Shown here: in pieces, positions 25,825-34,540 of the stretch
Layout of the letters: the number at the start of each line of letters is the position of its first letter
Position numbering within the stretch: position 1 is the first letter of the stretch
Origin: SHVZ01 sp041906305
GTDB taxonomy: Bacteria > Pseudomonadota > Alphaproteobacteria > SHVZ01
Direction: 5' to 3'
Length of the DNA stretch: 64,000 bases
Assembly: GCA_041906305.1 (NCBI GenBank)
Contig: JAYRJL010000005.1
Location: forward strand, 62,001-126,000
Program-made: the position numbers and the translations under genes
Notes under the pieces: generated by a model
Database searches by the model: none
Told to the model about the DNA's origin: nothing
The model's input: the letters and a program-made list of their open reading frames with translations, nothing else

Positions 25825-28047
25825 ATGGCCAAAGCTGCTTCCGCCCGTCCCTCCACCTCGCGCGTCACCGGCGCGGTCAAAGGCAAGGTCGAGATCCTGC
25901 GCGACCGCTCGGGCATCCCGCACATCTATGCGAACCGCACCGACGACCTCTTCTTCGGGCTCGGCCTCGCCGCCGCCGAGGACCGGCTCTGGCAGATGGA
26001 CCGGCTGCGCCGACGCGCGCTCGGCCGCCAGGCCGAGGTCCTGGGCGCCGCCTATCTCAACTACGACATCGCGCATCGCACGCTCGGCCTCGACCGCATC
26101 GCCGTCGACGAGACCGCGAAGCTCGACGGCAAGACCTACGAGGAGCTCGCGGCCTACGTCGCCGGCATCAACCGGCAGATCGAGATCTTCGGCCGGCGCC
26201 TCCCGCCCGAGTTCAAGGTGCTCGGCTACCAGCCGGAAGAGTTCAAGGTCTCGGACCTGATCGCGATCGCGCGCGGCTTCTGGTGGTCGCTGAACGGGCG
26301 CATCGATCGGCTCACCGCGGCCGAGGCGGCGAAGCTTCTCCCTGAGCAGTTCCGCGAGATCTACCTGACGCCGGAAGCGGCCGAGCACGTGGTGCTGCCG
26401 GACGGCGGCTCGCTGATGGCGGGCTCCGACGACCAGACCGGCTCGAACAACTGGGCCTCCTCGGGCCGCATCACCAAGGGCGGCAAGGCCGTGCTCGCCG
26501 GCGACCCGCACCAGCCGTTCTGGGTGCCGTCGAGCTGGTGGGAATACGGCGTGCACGGGCCGGAAGACGATGCCGCCGGCGCCGGCCATCCGGGCTTCCC
26601 CGGTCTCTGGTGGGGATCGAACGGCACGGTCGCCTGGGCGATCACCAACAACATGGCGTCCACCCGCGACCTCTATCGCGAGCAGGTCGACAAGAAGAAC
26701 CCGAAGCGCTACCTCGACGGCGACACCTGGCGCGACTTCGAGACCCGCACCGAGACCATCCAGGTCAAGGGCGGCGCGGCGAAGAAGCTGGTCGTGCGTT
26801 CGACCATCCGCGGGCCGATCGTCAACGACCTCGTGACCCTGGTCGACGATCCGCGCACCCACGCGCCGATCTCGCTCCGCTGGTCGAGCCTCGAGCATCT
26901 CGACGACATGCGCGCCTCGATCAACCTCTCGCGCGTGAAGAACTTCAAGGAGTTCCGCGCGAACCTGCGCGACTGGGCCGGCACCGTGTTCAACTTCGTC
27001 TACGCCGACAACAAGGGCAATGTCGGCTACCAGATGGCCGGCCGCGTGCCGCTGCGCGGCCGCGTGACCCACGGCCTGCGCGATGCCAACAACCCGCAGG
27101 ATCGCTGGAAGGGCCACATCCCGTTCGAGAAGCTGCCCTACAGCTACAACCCGAAGCGGGGCTACGTGGCCAGCGCCAACCAGCGCATCGTGCCGCCGAA
27201 CTATCCTGAGGTGATTTACGGCGCCTACTCGCAGGCGCATCGCGGCATCCGCATCAACCAGGTCTTCGCCAAGAAGGGCTGGGACACGGCCAGGTCCATC
27301 GAGCTGCAGAACGACGTCAAGAGCGTGCGTGCCGAGCGCGTTGTGCCGGGCATCCTGAAGACGCTGGCGGGTGCGAAGTCGAAGGAGGCGAAGGAAATCG
27401 CCCAGGCGCTCAAGGGCTGGGACTACGAGTACACGCTGGGCTCGATTGCACCGACCGTGTTCGAGACCTTCATGTTCCACTGGCAGCGCCGCGTCGTCGC
27501 CGAGTACATGCCCGACCGCCTGCTGGACCTGACGATGCAGCAGACCAACCTCGCCTGCCACGTGCTGGCGAAGCCGGCGGCCAGGTACTTCCGGAAGGGC
27601 AGCGCCGCGGCCGAGGCCGAGAAGTCGGCGAAGCAGGCGGTGGCGACGCTGGAGAAGCGGCTCGGCAAGGACCGGAGCAAGTGGAACTGGGGCGCGATCC
27701 ACATCGCGCACTGGAAGCACCCGCTGTCGACCGCGCAGAACACCAAGACCTTCGATATCGGCCCGCGCGCGGCCGACGGCGGCTCGCACACGGTGCGCAA
27801 CATGGGCGGCGAGCTGCCGCCGCATGCGGCGTCGTCGGGTGCGGAGTACCGGATCATTGTCGACTTCGCGAAGCCGAACTCGTTCCGCGCGGTGCAGAAC
27901 ATCGGCAACTCGGGCGTGCCGGGCAACCCGCACTACCGCGACCAGTTCGACGCCTTCATCGACGGCACCTATCACACCGTCAGCCTGAAGCGCTCGGACG
28001 TCGAGCGCGCGCTCGAGAGCCGCACGGAGATCAAGCCGAAGAAGTAA
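25825..28047 (+). CDS. Penicillin acylase family (Ntn hydrolase) protein
   Basis: A 740-residue precursor of the penicillin G acylase/AHL acylase family, normally cut autocatalytically into alpha and beta subunits. The catalytic beta-chain N-terminal serine is S207 in TGSNNWASSG (205-214), giving an alpha part of about 206 residues. Upstream GIPHIYANRTDDLFFGLGLA and AAEDRLWQMDRLRRRALG are the conserved alpha-chain features, and GDPHQPFWVPSSWWEYGVHG follows the Ser. No signal peptide is visible at the ATG 25825 start, although most family members are exported. Substrate (amide or acyl-homoserine lactone) is unknown. A DUF427 gene follows 10 nt later. Confidence 0.9.
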   Translation: MAKAASARPSTSRVTGAVKGKVEILRDRSGIPHIYANRTDDLFFGLGLAAAEDRLWQMDRLRRRALGRQAEVLGAAYLNYDIAHRTLGLDRIAVDETAKLDGKTYEELAAYVAGINRQIEIFGRRLPPEFKVLGYQPEEFKVSDLIAIARGFWWSLNGRIDRLTAAEAAKLLPEQFREIYLTPEAAEHVVLPDGGSLMAGSDDQTGSNNWASSGRITKGGKAVLAGDPHQPFWVPSSWWEYGVHGPEDDAAGAGHPGFPGLWWGSNGTVAWAITNNMASTRDLYREQVDKKNPKRYLDGDTWRDFETRTETIQVKGGAAKKLVVRSTIRGPIVNDLVTLVDDPRTHAPISLRWSSLEHLDDMRASINLSRVKNFKEFRANLRDWAGTVFNFVYADNKGNVGYQMAGRVPLRGRVTHGLRDANNPQDRWKGHIPFEKLPYSYNPKRGYVASANQRIVPPNYPEVIYGAYSQAHRGIRINQVFAKKGWDTARSIELQNDVKSVRAERVVPGILKTLAGAKSKEAKEIAQALKGWDYEYTLGSIAPTVFETFMFHWQRRVVAEYMPDRLLDLTMQQTNLACHVLAKPAARYFRKGSAAAEAEKSAKQAVATLEKRLGKDRSKWNWGAIHIAHWKHPLSTAQNTKTFDIGPRAADGGSHTVRNMGGELPPHAASSGAEYRIIVDFAKPNSFRAVQNIGNSGVPGNPHYRDQFDAFIDGTYHTVSLKRSDVERALESRTEIKPKK

Positions 28048-28057
28048 GGAGGCTTGG

Positions 28058-28339
28058 ATGAAAGCCACCGTCGACGGACGCACCGTCGCCGAGAGCACCG
28101 ACATCGTGGAAGTAGGCGGCTACGCCTACTTTCCACGGTCGTCGGTGACGATGGAATGGCTCAAGAAGACGCCGCGCACCGAGGACGACCTCGAATGCCC
28201 GCACGGCGTCCAGTTCTACGACGTGATCGTGGACGGCAAGACCCACGAACGCGCCGCCTGGAACTACGAACGCCCCCAGCCGAAGATGCGCCAAGTCACC
28301 GACCGCTTCGGCTTCTGGGAGGACGTCGAGGTCGGGTGA
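28058..28339 (+). CDS. DUF427 domain protein
   Basis: A 93-residue DUF427 protein: residues include ESTDIVEVGGYAYFPRSSV, then CPHGVQFYDVIVDGK and AAWNYERPQP ... VTDRFGFWEDVEV, the usual layout. The domain's function is not established. GGAGG lies just upstream of the ATG. It is 10 nt from the acylase gene and probably belongs to its transcript. Confidence 0.9.
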   Translation: MKATVDGRTVAESTDIVEVGGYAYFPRSSVTMEWLKKTPRTEDDLECPHGVQFYDVIVDGKTHERAAWNYERPQPKMRQVTDRFGFWEDVEVG

Positions 28340-28432
28340 ACCCGGCTCGCTTGACGACCCTCGGAAACTGGCCTCTGATCGACCCCACAGGGCTTGTGAG
28401 CAACGCGAGTCCGACAACGAGGGGAAACGCAG

Positions 28433-29446
28433 ATGGCATCACTCAAGCGGGCGACGTGGCTGCTTTCGATCGTGACGGCGGTGGGGCTCCTCGCCGGCAC
28501 CGCGCAGGCGCAGCAGCACAAATGGAAGGTCCAGGGCCTCTATGGACCGAACACGGTCATCCACAAGGAATTCGAGAAGTTCGCCCAGCGGGTGAAGGAC
28601 GCGACCCGGAACACGGTCCAGATCGAGACGCTGCCGGTCGGCACCATCGTCTCCGCCGCCGATGCCGCTGATGCGGTGAAGTCGGGCCTGCTCGACGGCG
28701 CCGTCGGCACCATGGCCTACCAGGGCGGCAAGGAGCCGGCGGCGGCGTTCTGGGACCTGACGGCAGGCTACGACAACCCGCTGCACCTGATCATGTGGTA
28801 TCGCCAGGGCGGCGGCGGCGAGATCATGAACAAGATCGCGGCCCGGTGGGACGCGGTGTTCCTCGGCCCGGTGATCCTGGGTCTCGAATCCATCCCGTCG
28901 AAGAAGCCGATCCGCTCGATCGCCGACTTCAAGGGCGTCAAGATGCGCTCGCCCGACGGCATCCCGGCCGAGATCTTCGCCAAGCTCGGCGCCGCCGTTT
29001 CGGTGATGCCCGGCACCGAAGTGTACACCGCCCTCGACACCGGCAAGATCGAGGCGACCGACTGGGGCACGCTCTCGGTCAACGACGAGGCCGGCTACAA
29101 CCGCATCGCGCCGTATGCGATCTATCCCGGCATCCACTCGATGAACTCGGTCGACTTCCTGATCCGGAAGTCCAAGTGGAACGCGCTCACCAACGAGCAG
29201 CGCGCCGCGATCACCGCTGCCGTCGAGGAATGGTCGCTCTCGACCTGGATGAGCCAGGAGCTCGAGGACCGCAAGGCTTCGGCCAAGCGCAATCCCGAGA
29301 CGCTGGTCACCTGGGGCGAGAAGGAGAAGGCGGAGCTCCGCGTGATCGCGCGCGGCGTTTGGGAAAGCTGGTCGACCAAGAGCCCGCTCGCCAAGGAGAT
29401 CTACGAGAGCCAGGTCGCGTTCCTCAAGTCCCTCGGCAAGCTCTAG
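28433..29446 (+). CDS. TRAP transporter substrate-binding protein (DctP family)
   Basis: The 337-residue periplasmic binding component of a tripartite ATP-independent importer for carboxylate-type solutes. A signal peptide ends at GTAQA-QQ (residue about 25). The conserved region IADFKGVKMRSPDGIPAEIFAKLGAAVSVMP contains the arginine that binds the ligand carboxylate in this family, followed by EVYTALDTGKIEATDWG. The permease gene follows after a strong hairpin at 29459-29504. Ligand identity cannot be read from the sequence. Confidence 0.93.
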   Translation: MASLKRATWLLSIVTAVGLLAGTAQAQQHKWKVQGLYGPNTVIHKEFEKFAQRVKDATRNTVQIETLPVGTIVSAADAADAVKSGLLDGAVGTMAYQGGKEPAAAFWDLTAGYDNPLHLIMWYRQGGGGEIMNKIAARWDAVFLGPVILGLESIPSKKPIRSIADFKGVKMRSPDGIPAEIFAKLGAAVSVMPGTEVYTALDTGKIEATDWGTLSVNDEAGYNRIAPYAIYPGIHSMNSVDFLIRKSKWNALTNEQRAAITAAVEEWSLSTWMSQELEDRKASAKRNPETLVTWGEKEKAELRVIARGVWESWSTKSPLAKEIYESQVAFLKSLGKL

Positions 29447-29458
29447 CCAACCCGGCAT

Positions 29459-29504
29459 AGCGCCGCCCGTTCTCCCGGATCAGCCCGGGACGGGCGGCGC
29501 TTTT
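29459..29504 (+). terminator. Terminator/attenuator between TRAP binding protein and permease genes
   Basis: AGCGCCGCCCGT (29459-29470) pairs perfectly with ACGGGCGGCGCT (29490-29501), with a smaller CCCGG/CCGGG stem inside the loop, followed by TTTT. In the middle of an operon this would let the binding protein be made in excess over the permease. Confidence 0.85.
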
Positions 29505-29543
29505 CGTCGTGAGGTCGGCCGGGTCCAGGCCAAAGGAGAGGTT

Positions 29544-31568
29544 ATGAGCGAAGCGGCAGCAGCACCGCCCGGCATGGCGTCCGTCGACACCAGGCCCAGG
29601 AACGCGATCGACCGGCTGACCTACCATCTCGCGCGCATCGCCAGCTTCGCCTATGCGATCTCGATCGCCGTCACCATCTACGACGTCTCCAGCGACGTGA
29701 TCTCGGTTCCGACGGTCTGGGTCTACGACGTCGTCACCACCGCGATCGCCGTCGCCTTCCTGATCGGCGGCTCGTACGCGCTGCAGCGGCGCGAGCACAT
29801 CCAGATCACCGCGCTGTTCGACCGCTATCCGCCGCACCTCAAGCTGGTTTGCGATGCCGTCGGCTATGCCGGGACCCTGATCTACTTCTTCGCCTTCGCC
29901 TGGCTTGCCTTCCGCCTCGCGCACACGGCCGTCGTCGATTGGGAAGTAGGCGGCTCGGCCTGGGGCAAGCCGACGCCGGTCGTCGTCAAGGTGACGATGC
30001 TCCTCGGCATCCTCCTGATGATCGCCCAGGGCCTCTCGAACCTCCGTGAGGTCCTGCGGGAGCTCGGACGGGTCCCGCGGGTCGTCTGGCTCGCCTTTGC
30101 CGTCGCCGCCGTGTTCGCGCTCTATCTCGCGGCGATGCTCGGCAGCGACGACCAGCTCGCCGCGCTGGGCCAGCGCTTCGCCAACGAGGACGGGTTGTCG
30201 CCGATCCACCCGCTCGACTGGCTCTGGAACGGCGACTTCAATCCGTCGATCCAGACGATCTCGCTGCTGATGCTGGCGTGCTTCGTCGTGCTCATCATCG
30301 GCATCGGCATGCCGATCGGCTTCGCCACCGGCTTGATCGCGGTGATCTTCTGCGTCGTGTTCCGCGACATCGACGCGCTGTCGATCGTCACCTTCCGCAC
30401 CTACAGCTTCGTCAACTCCTATGTGCTGCTGTCGGTGCCGATGTTCCTTCTCATGGCGTCGATCCTGGACAAGTCGGGGGTCGCCCACGACCTCTACGAC
30501 GCGCTGAAGATCTGGGCCGGCGGCCTGCCCGGCGGCGTCGCCGTGATGACGCTGATCGCCGCGTCGGTCATGGCGGCGATGACCGGCATCATCGGCGGCG
30601 AGATCATCCTGCTGGGATTGGTGGCGCTGCCGCAGATGCTGCGCCTCGGCTACGACTCCAAGCTCGCGATCGGCGTCGTCTGTGCCGGCGGTTCGCTCGG
30701 CGTTATGATTCCGCCGAGCCTGGTGCTGGTCTTCTACGGCCTCACCACCTCGACCTCGATCGGCGACCTGTTCCTCGCCTCGACCATTCCCGGCCTGATG
30801 CTGGCCGGCATCTACATGGTCTATGTGCTGGTGCGTTGCGCGATCGATCCGAGCCTTGGCCCGCCGGCGCCGCCCGAGGTCCGCAACATCCCGTTCACCC
30901 AGAAGCTGGCGGCGCTGAAGAAGGTCCTTCTGCCGCTGTTCATCATCTTCTCGGTGCTCGGCAGCATCTATTCCGGGCTCGCCTCGGTCAGCGAGGCCGC
31001 CGCGCTCGGCGTTGCCGGCGTCATGGTCTCGGCCGCCATCCGGGGCACCCTCAACGTGAGGATGGTCAGGGAGTCCCTGTACACCACGATGTCGACGTGC
31101 GGCCTGCTGATCTGGTTGACGATCGGCGCCAACGCGATGGTCGGCGTCTACAACCTTCTCGGCGGCATCACCTATCTGAAGACGCTGATGACGGGCCTGC
31201 CGCTGCCGCCGCTCGGCGTGGTCCTGGTGATGATGGGCATCCTGCTCATGCTCGGCTGCTTCATGGACTGGTTCTCCATCATGCTGCTGACCATGCCGAT
31301 CTTCGCACCGACGATCCAGGCGCTGGGCTTCGACCTCATCTGGTTCGGCGTCCTGTTCAACATGAACATGCAGGTCGGATACCTGTCGCCGCCGTTCGGG
31401 CAGGCCGCGTTCTATCTCAAGTCCGTGACGCCGCCCGAGATCAGCCTCGACCACATCTTCCGCTCGCTGGTGCCTTTCATCGGTCTCCAGATCATCGGGC
31501 TTCTGGTCGTGCTGCTGTTCCCGGAGGTCGCGCTGTGGCTGCCGAATTTCGTCAAGTCGCTGGGGTAG
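29544..31568 (+). CDS. TRAP transporter permease, fused small (DctQ) and large (DctM) subunits
   Basis: A 674-residue polytopic protein. Residues about 25-210 are the four-helix DctQ-type part (LTYHLARIASFAYAISIAVT ... GGSYALQRREHIQITALFDR) and residues from about 235 are the DctM-type channel with GIGMPIGFATGLIAVIF, GGLPGGVAVMTLIAASVMAAMTG and LVLVFYGLTTSTSIGDLF. It uses ion gradients to bring in the solute delivered by the upstream binding protein. The 3' end overlaps the convergent dioxygenase gene by 17 nt. Confidence 0.94.
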   Translation: MSEAAAAPPGMASVDTRPRNAIDRLTYHLARIASFAYAISIAVTIYDVSSDVISVPTVWVYDVVTTAIAVAFLIGGSYALQRREHIQITALFDRYPPHLKLVCDAVGYAGTLIYFFAFAWLAFRLAHTAVVDWEVGGSAWGKPTPVVVKVTMLLGILLMIAQGLSNLREVLRELGRVPRVVWLAFAVAAVFALYLAAMLGSDDQLAALGQRFANEDGLSPIHPLDWLWNGDFNPSIQTISLLMLACFVVLIIGIGMPIGFATGLIAVIFCVVFRDIDALSIVTFRTYSFVNSYVLLSVPMFLLMASILDKSGVAHDLYDALKIWAGGLPGGVAVMTLIAASVMAAMTGIIGGEIILLGLVALPQMLRLGYDSKLAIGVVCAGGSLGVMIPPSLVLVFYGLTTSTSIGDLFLASTIPGLMLAGIYMVYVLVRCAIDPSLGPPAPPEVRNIPFTQKLAALKKVLLPLFIIFSVLGSIYSGLASVSEAAALGVAGVMVSAAIRGTLNVRMVRESLYTTMSTCGLLIWLTIGANAMVGVYNLLGGITYLKTLMTGLPLPPLGVVLVMMGILLMLGCFMDWFSIMLLTMPIFAPTIQALGFDLIWFGVLFNMNMQVGYLSPPFGQAAFYLKSVTPPEISLDHIFRSLVPFIGLQIIGLLVVLLFPEVALWLPNFVKSLG

Positions 31569-32394
31569 AGGCAGGCGGGGCCGTCGGTCGCATCAGGATC
31601 GCCATGCGCTCCTTGCGCAGGCGGTCCTGGGCGGCGAGCCCCGCGTCGGTGAAGTCCCCCTCTGCGCGCGGCTCGGCCGAGAAGTGGCGGTAGCGGTCGA
31701 CGCCGCGCACGAGTGTGGCGGTGTCGCCGGCGCCGACGGCCTGCCGCACGCGCGTGGGGATGTAGCGGATCGCCAGCCCGATGCGGCGGTCGTCGGCGGT
31801 GTTGGGGTCGGAGCCATGCGCGATCTTGACGTGGTGCAGCGACATCGATCCCGGGGGCAGCTCGATGTCGACCACCTTGGCCTCGTCGACCTCGACCTGG
31901 ATCTCCTGGCCGCGCGACAGCATGTTGTTGGGCGCAAAGGTGTCCTTATGCGGCGCGATCTCGCCGACATGCGATCCGGGCAGGACGCGCATGCAGCCGC
32001 TGGCGCGGGTCGAGGGCGACAGCGCGACCCACGCCGTCAGGATGTCGTAGGGCTCGAGACCCCAATAGGTCACGTCCTGGTGCCAGGAGATGAAGGCGGG
32101 ATCCTTCGCCTCCTTGATGAACAGGACGGACTCCCAGCACAGGATGTGCGGCCCGAGCAGGGACTCGACCCGATCGAGGATGCGGGGCGAGCGCACGATC
32201 GCGTCGATGGTCGACGAGTAGAGATGCGGCTTGTGGCGGAGTTCCTTCGGCAGCGGGCCGCCCAGCTTGCGCTCGAAGGCTTCGATCCGACGGCGCGCCT
32301 CCGCCGTCTCCGCGGCGCTCATCACCTCGAAGGGGAAGAGATAGCCCTCGCGTTCGTAGCGGGCGACTTCGGCGGGCGAGAGATGCTCGGACAT
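31552..32394 (-). CDS. Phytanoyl-CoA dioxygenase (PhyH) family protein
   Basis: A 280-residue Fe(II)/2-oxoglutarate-type oxygenase. The iron ligands are H105 and D107 in FISWHQDVTYWG and the distal H193 in HHVKIAHGSDPN; GCMRVLPGSH and RIGLAIRYIPT (2-oxoglutarate arginine region) also fit. The ATG 32394 has GGAGG upstream; the longer in-frame extension is unlikely. The convergent TRAP permease gene may be unrelated in regulation. The substrate is unknown; relatives hydroxylate acyl, amino acid or small-molecule substrates. Confidence 0.9.
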   Translation of the reverse strand: MSEHLSPAEVARYEREGYLFPFEVMSAAETAEARRRIEAFERKLGGPLPKELRHKPHLYSSTIDAIVRSPRILDRVESLLGPHILCWESVLFIKEAKDPAFISWHQDVTYWGLEPYDILTAWVALSPSTRASGCMRVLPGSHVGEIAPHKDTFAPNNMLSRGQEIQVEVDEAKVVDIELPPGSMSLHHVKIAHGSDPNTADDRRIGLAIRYIPTRVRQAVGAGDTATLVRGVDRYRHFSAEPRAEGDFTDAGLAAQDRLRKERMAILMRPTAPPASTPAT

Positions 32395-32570
32395 GTTCGG
32401 CTTGCCTCCTGTCGATGGATCTCGATGGGAAACGCCAGGCAAGGGTGAACGAATTTTCTGTCTTGTCCAATGCGACGCTTGGGCGCTGTCCGCGCGACCC
32501 TGGCCCCCGGGCGACATAGGCTAGTCCCGACCGATCGGCTAGCCTCCCTCCGGCTGCTGGGACGGACACC

Positions 32571-33980
32571 ATGACGATCACACGCGACGACGATCCCGAG
32601 ACGCTGTTCCGCCGGGCGGCGGAAGAGGCGCTGACGTTCAGGCGCGGCATTGCCGAGCGCGCGCAGCGGCCGGACATGAGCTACGGCGAGGCGCTGGCGA
32701 TGTGGGATGCACCGACGCCTGAGAGCGGCACATCGTCGGAAGACGCGCTGGAAGAAATGATGCGGCTCGCCGAGGGCGGGCTGCATGCGATGACGGGGCC
32801 GCGCTTCTATGGCTGGGTGATCGGCGGGTCGCATCCGGCCGGCGTCGCGGCCGACTGGCTGGTCTCGGCGTGGGGACAGAATGTCGGCAACCACATGGCC
32901 GCACCAGCGGCTTCGGCCGCCGAGGCGGTCGCGGGCAGGTGGCTCGTCGACATTCTGCGTCTGCCTCAGGGATCGTCGGTGGGCTTCTGCACCGGCGCCA
33001 CGATGGCGAACTTCGTCGGGCTCGCTGCCGGGCGCAGCGAGGTGCTGCGGCGCCTGGGCTGGGACGTCGAGGCCAAGGGGCTGTTCGGCGCGCCGGAGAT
33101 CCGCGTCGCGGTCGGCGAGGACGCGCATGTGTCGGCGATGTCGGCGCTGCAGTTTCTGGGTCTCGGCCATGAGCGCGTGATCCGGATCGCGACCGACGCG
33201 GAAGGCCGCATGCGGCCGGACGCGCTGGCGCGTGCGCTCGACGCCGGCAAAGGTCCCTGCATCGTCATGGCCCAGTCCGGGCAGATCAACACCGGCGCCT
33301 CCGATCCCTTCGACGAGATCGCGCCGATCGCCAAGCGTCACGGCGCCTGGGTGCATGTCGACGGCGCCTTCGGCCTCTGGGGCAATGGGGCGCCCGGCCG
33401 CGCGCATCTGACCAAAGGTGTCGAGCTTGCCGACTCCTGGGCGACCGACGGGCACAAGTGGCTGCAGACGCCCTACGACTGCGGCTTCGCCATCGTGCGC
33501 GATCCGGAAGCGCATCGCCGCGCGATGGCGTTCGGCGCCAGCTACCTGCCGCCGGTCGCCGAGGGCGAGCGCGATCCCACGCATTACGTGCCCGAGCTCT
33601 CGCGCCGCGCGCGGGGCTTCGCGACATGGACGTTGCTCAAGCATTTCGGCCGTGCCGGAATCGCGGAGATGGTCGAGCGTCACTGCCGCCTGGCGAAGCT
33701 GATCGCGGACAGGTCGGCCGAGGAAGCCGGCATCGCGGTGCTCAACAAGGTCGTGCTGAACCAGGCGGTGCTGCGCTTCGGCGACGACGACCAGAAGACC
33801 TTGGCGACGATCGCGCAGCTGCAGAAGGACGGCATCGCCTTCGCCGGCGGCTCCCGGTGGCGCGACAAATGGGTGATGCGGATCTCGGTCAGCAACCACG
33901 CCACGACCGAGGCCGATGCGGTGAAGACGGCCGATGCGATCAAGGCTGCGTGGCGCCAGGTGCGCGGCAGGAACGACTGA
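32571..33980 (+). CDS. Pyridoxal phosphate-dependent (group II) decarboxylase family protein
   Basis: A 469-residue fold-type I PLP enzyme related to aromatic amino acid, glutamate and DABA decarboxylases. The PLP lysine is K296 in DSWATDGHKWLQTPYDCG and the PLP-pyridine aspartate is D264 in VHVDGAFGLWGN; TGATMANFVGLAAGR is the phosphate-binding segment. Several relatives lack decarboxylase activity, so the reaction is not certain. Divergent from the PhyH gene across 176 nt, which holds no obvious element. Confidence 0.88.
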   Translation: MTITRDDDPETLFRRAAEEALTFRRGIAERAQRPDMSYGEALAMWDAPTPESGTSSEDALEEMMRLAEGGLHAMTGPRFYGWVIGGSHPAGVAADWLVSAWGQNVGNHMAAPAASAAEAVAGRWLVDILRLPQGSSVGFCTGATMANFVGLAAGRSEVLRRLGWDVEAKGLFGAPEIRVAVGEDAHVSAMSALQFLGLGHERVIRIATDAEGRMRPDALARALDAGKGPCIVMAQSGQINTGASDPFDEIAPIAKRHGAWVHVDGAFGLWGNGAPGRAHLTKGVELADSWATDGHKWLQTPYDCGFAIVRDPEAHRRAMAFGASYLPPVAEGERDPTHYVPELSRRARGFATWTLLKHFGRAGIAEMVERHCRLAKLIADRSAEEAGIAVLNKVVLNQAVLRFGDDDQKTLATIAQLQKDGIAFAGGSRWRDKWVMRISVSNHATTEADAVKTADAIKAAWRQVRGRND

Positions 33981-34060
33981 GCGGCAAGCCTCGAAACAAG
34001 TCGCCAAGCTCCGGGCATTTTGGGAGGATGCTCCCGAACCCGCCCTGGAGGGTATCCGAC

Positions 34061-34504
34061 GTGAGCGCACCCGCGACCTTCAAATCGATCCTGCTGCCCG
34101 TCGACCTCTGGGAGTCGCCGGCGTCGCTGAAGCATCTCGCGACCGCGGCCGCCATGGCACGGTCGAACGCCTGTCCCGTGCATGCGCTGACCGTGCTGCC
34201 CGACATGGTGGCGATCGAGCATTATCGCTTCGCCGCCGCGACCTTCGACGAGGTCGTGGTCAAGGCCGAGGGCGAGCTCCGGGCCCTTCTCGAGCGGACA
34301 ATGCCGGCCGAGGTGACCTGGACCTCCGGCGTCGCGCGCGGCGACATCTACAAGGAGATCCTGCGCACCGCTGCGGAGCGCGGCGCCGATCTCATCGTGA
34401 TGGCCGCGCATCGCCCGCGCATGACCGATTTCCTGATCGGCTCCAATGCCGAGAAGGTGGTCCGTCACGCCAAGTGCTCGGTGCTGATCGTCCGCGGCAC
34501 GTGA
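34061..34504 (+). CDS. Universal stress protein (UspA) family protein
   Basis: A 147-residue single-domain Usp. It begins SAPATFKSILLPVDLWESPAS, and the nucleotide-binding end carries DLIVMAAHRPRMTDFLIGSNAEKVVRHAKCSVLIVR, with the G-x2-G-x9-G-S/T element partly altered (IGSNAEKVVRH). GTG 34061 is chosen because GGAGG lies 8 nt upstream, while ATG 34028 directly abuts its purine run. It sits 36 nt upstream of a P-type ATPase gene, suggesting a joint stress response. Confidence 0.85.
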   Translation: MSAPATFKSILLPVDLWESPASLKHLATAAAMARSNACPVHALTVLPDMVAIEHYRFAAATFDEVVVKAEGELRALLERTMPAEVTWTSGVARGDIYKEILRTAAERGADLIVMAAHRPRMTDFLIGSNAEKVVRHAKCSVLIVRGT

Positions 34505-34540
34505 TGCGATCCGACGGCCCAGGCTGAAGCGGGTCTCCGC

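Noticed and set aside
25621..28104. Minus-strand frame covering the penicillin acylase gene
   Set aside because: Antisense shadow with no recognisable domain; the plus-strand frame has the full Ntn-hydrolase signature.
29424..31454. Very long open frame on the minus strand opposite the TRAP permease
   Set aside because: It is an antisense shadow: composition is Asp/Arg/Gln/His-rich with no domain, and the plus-strand frame has membrane helices and family motifs. High GC makes such mirror frames common.
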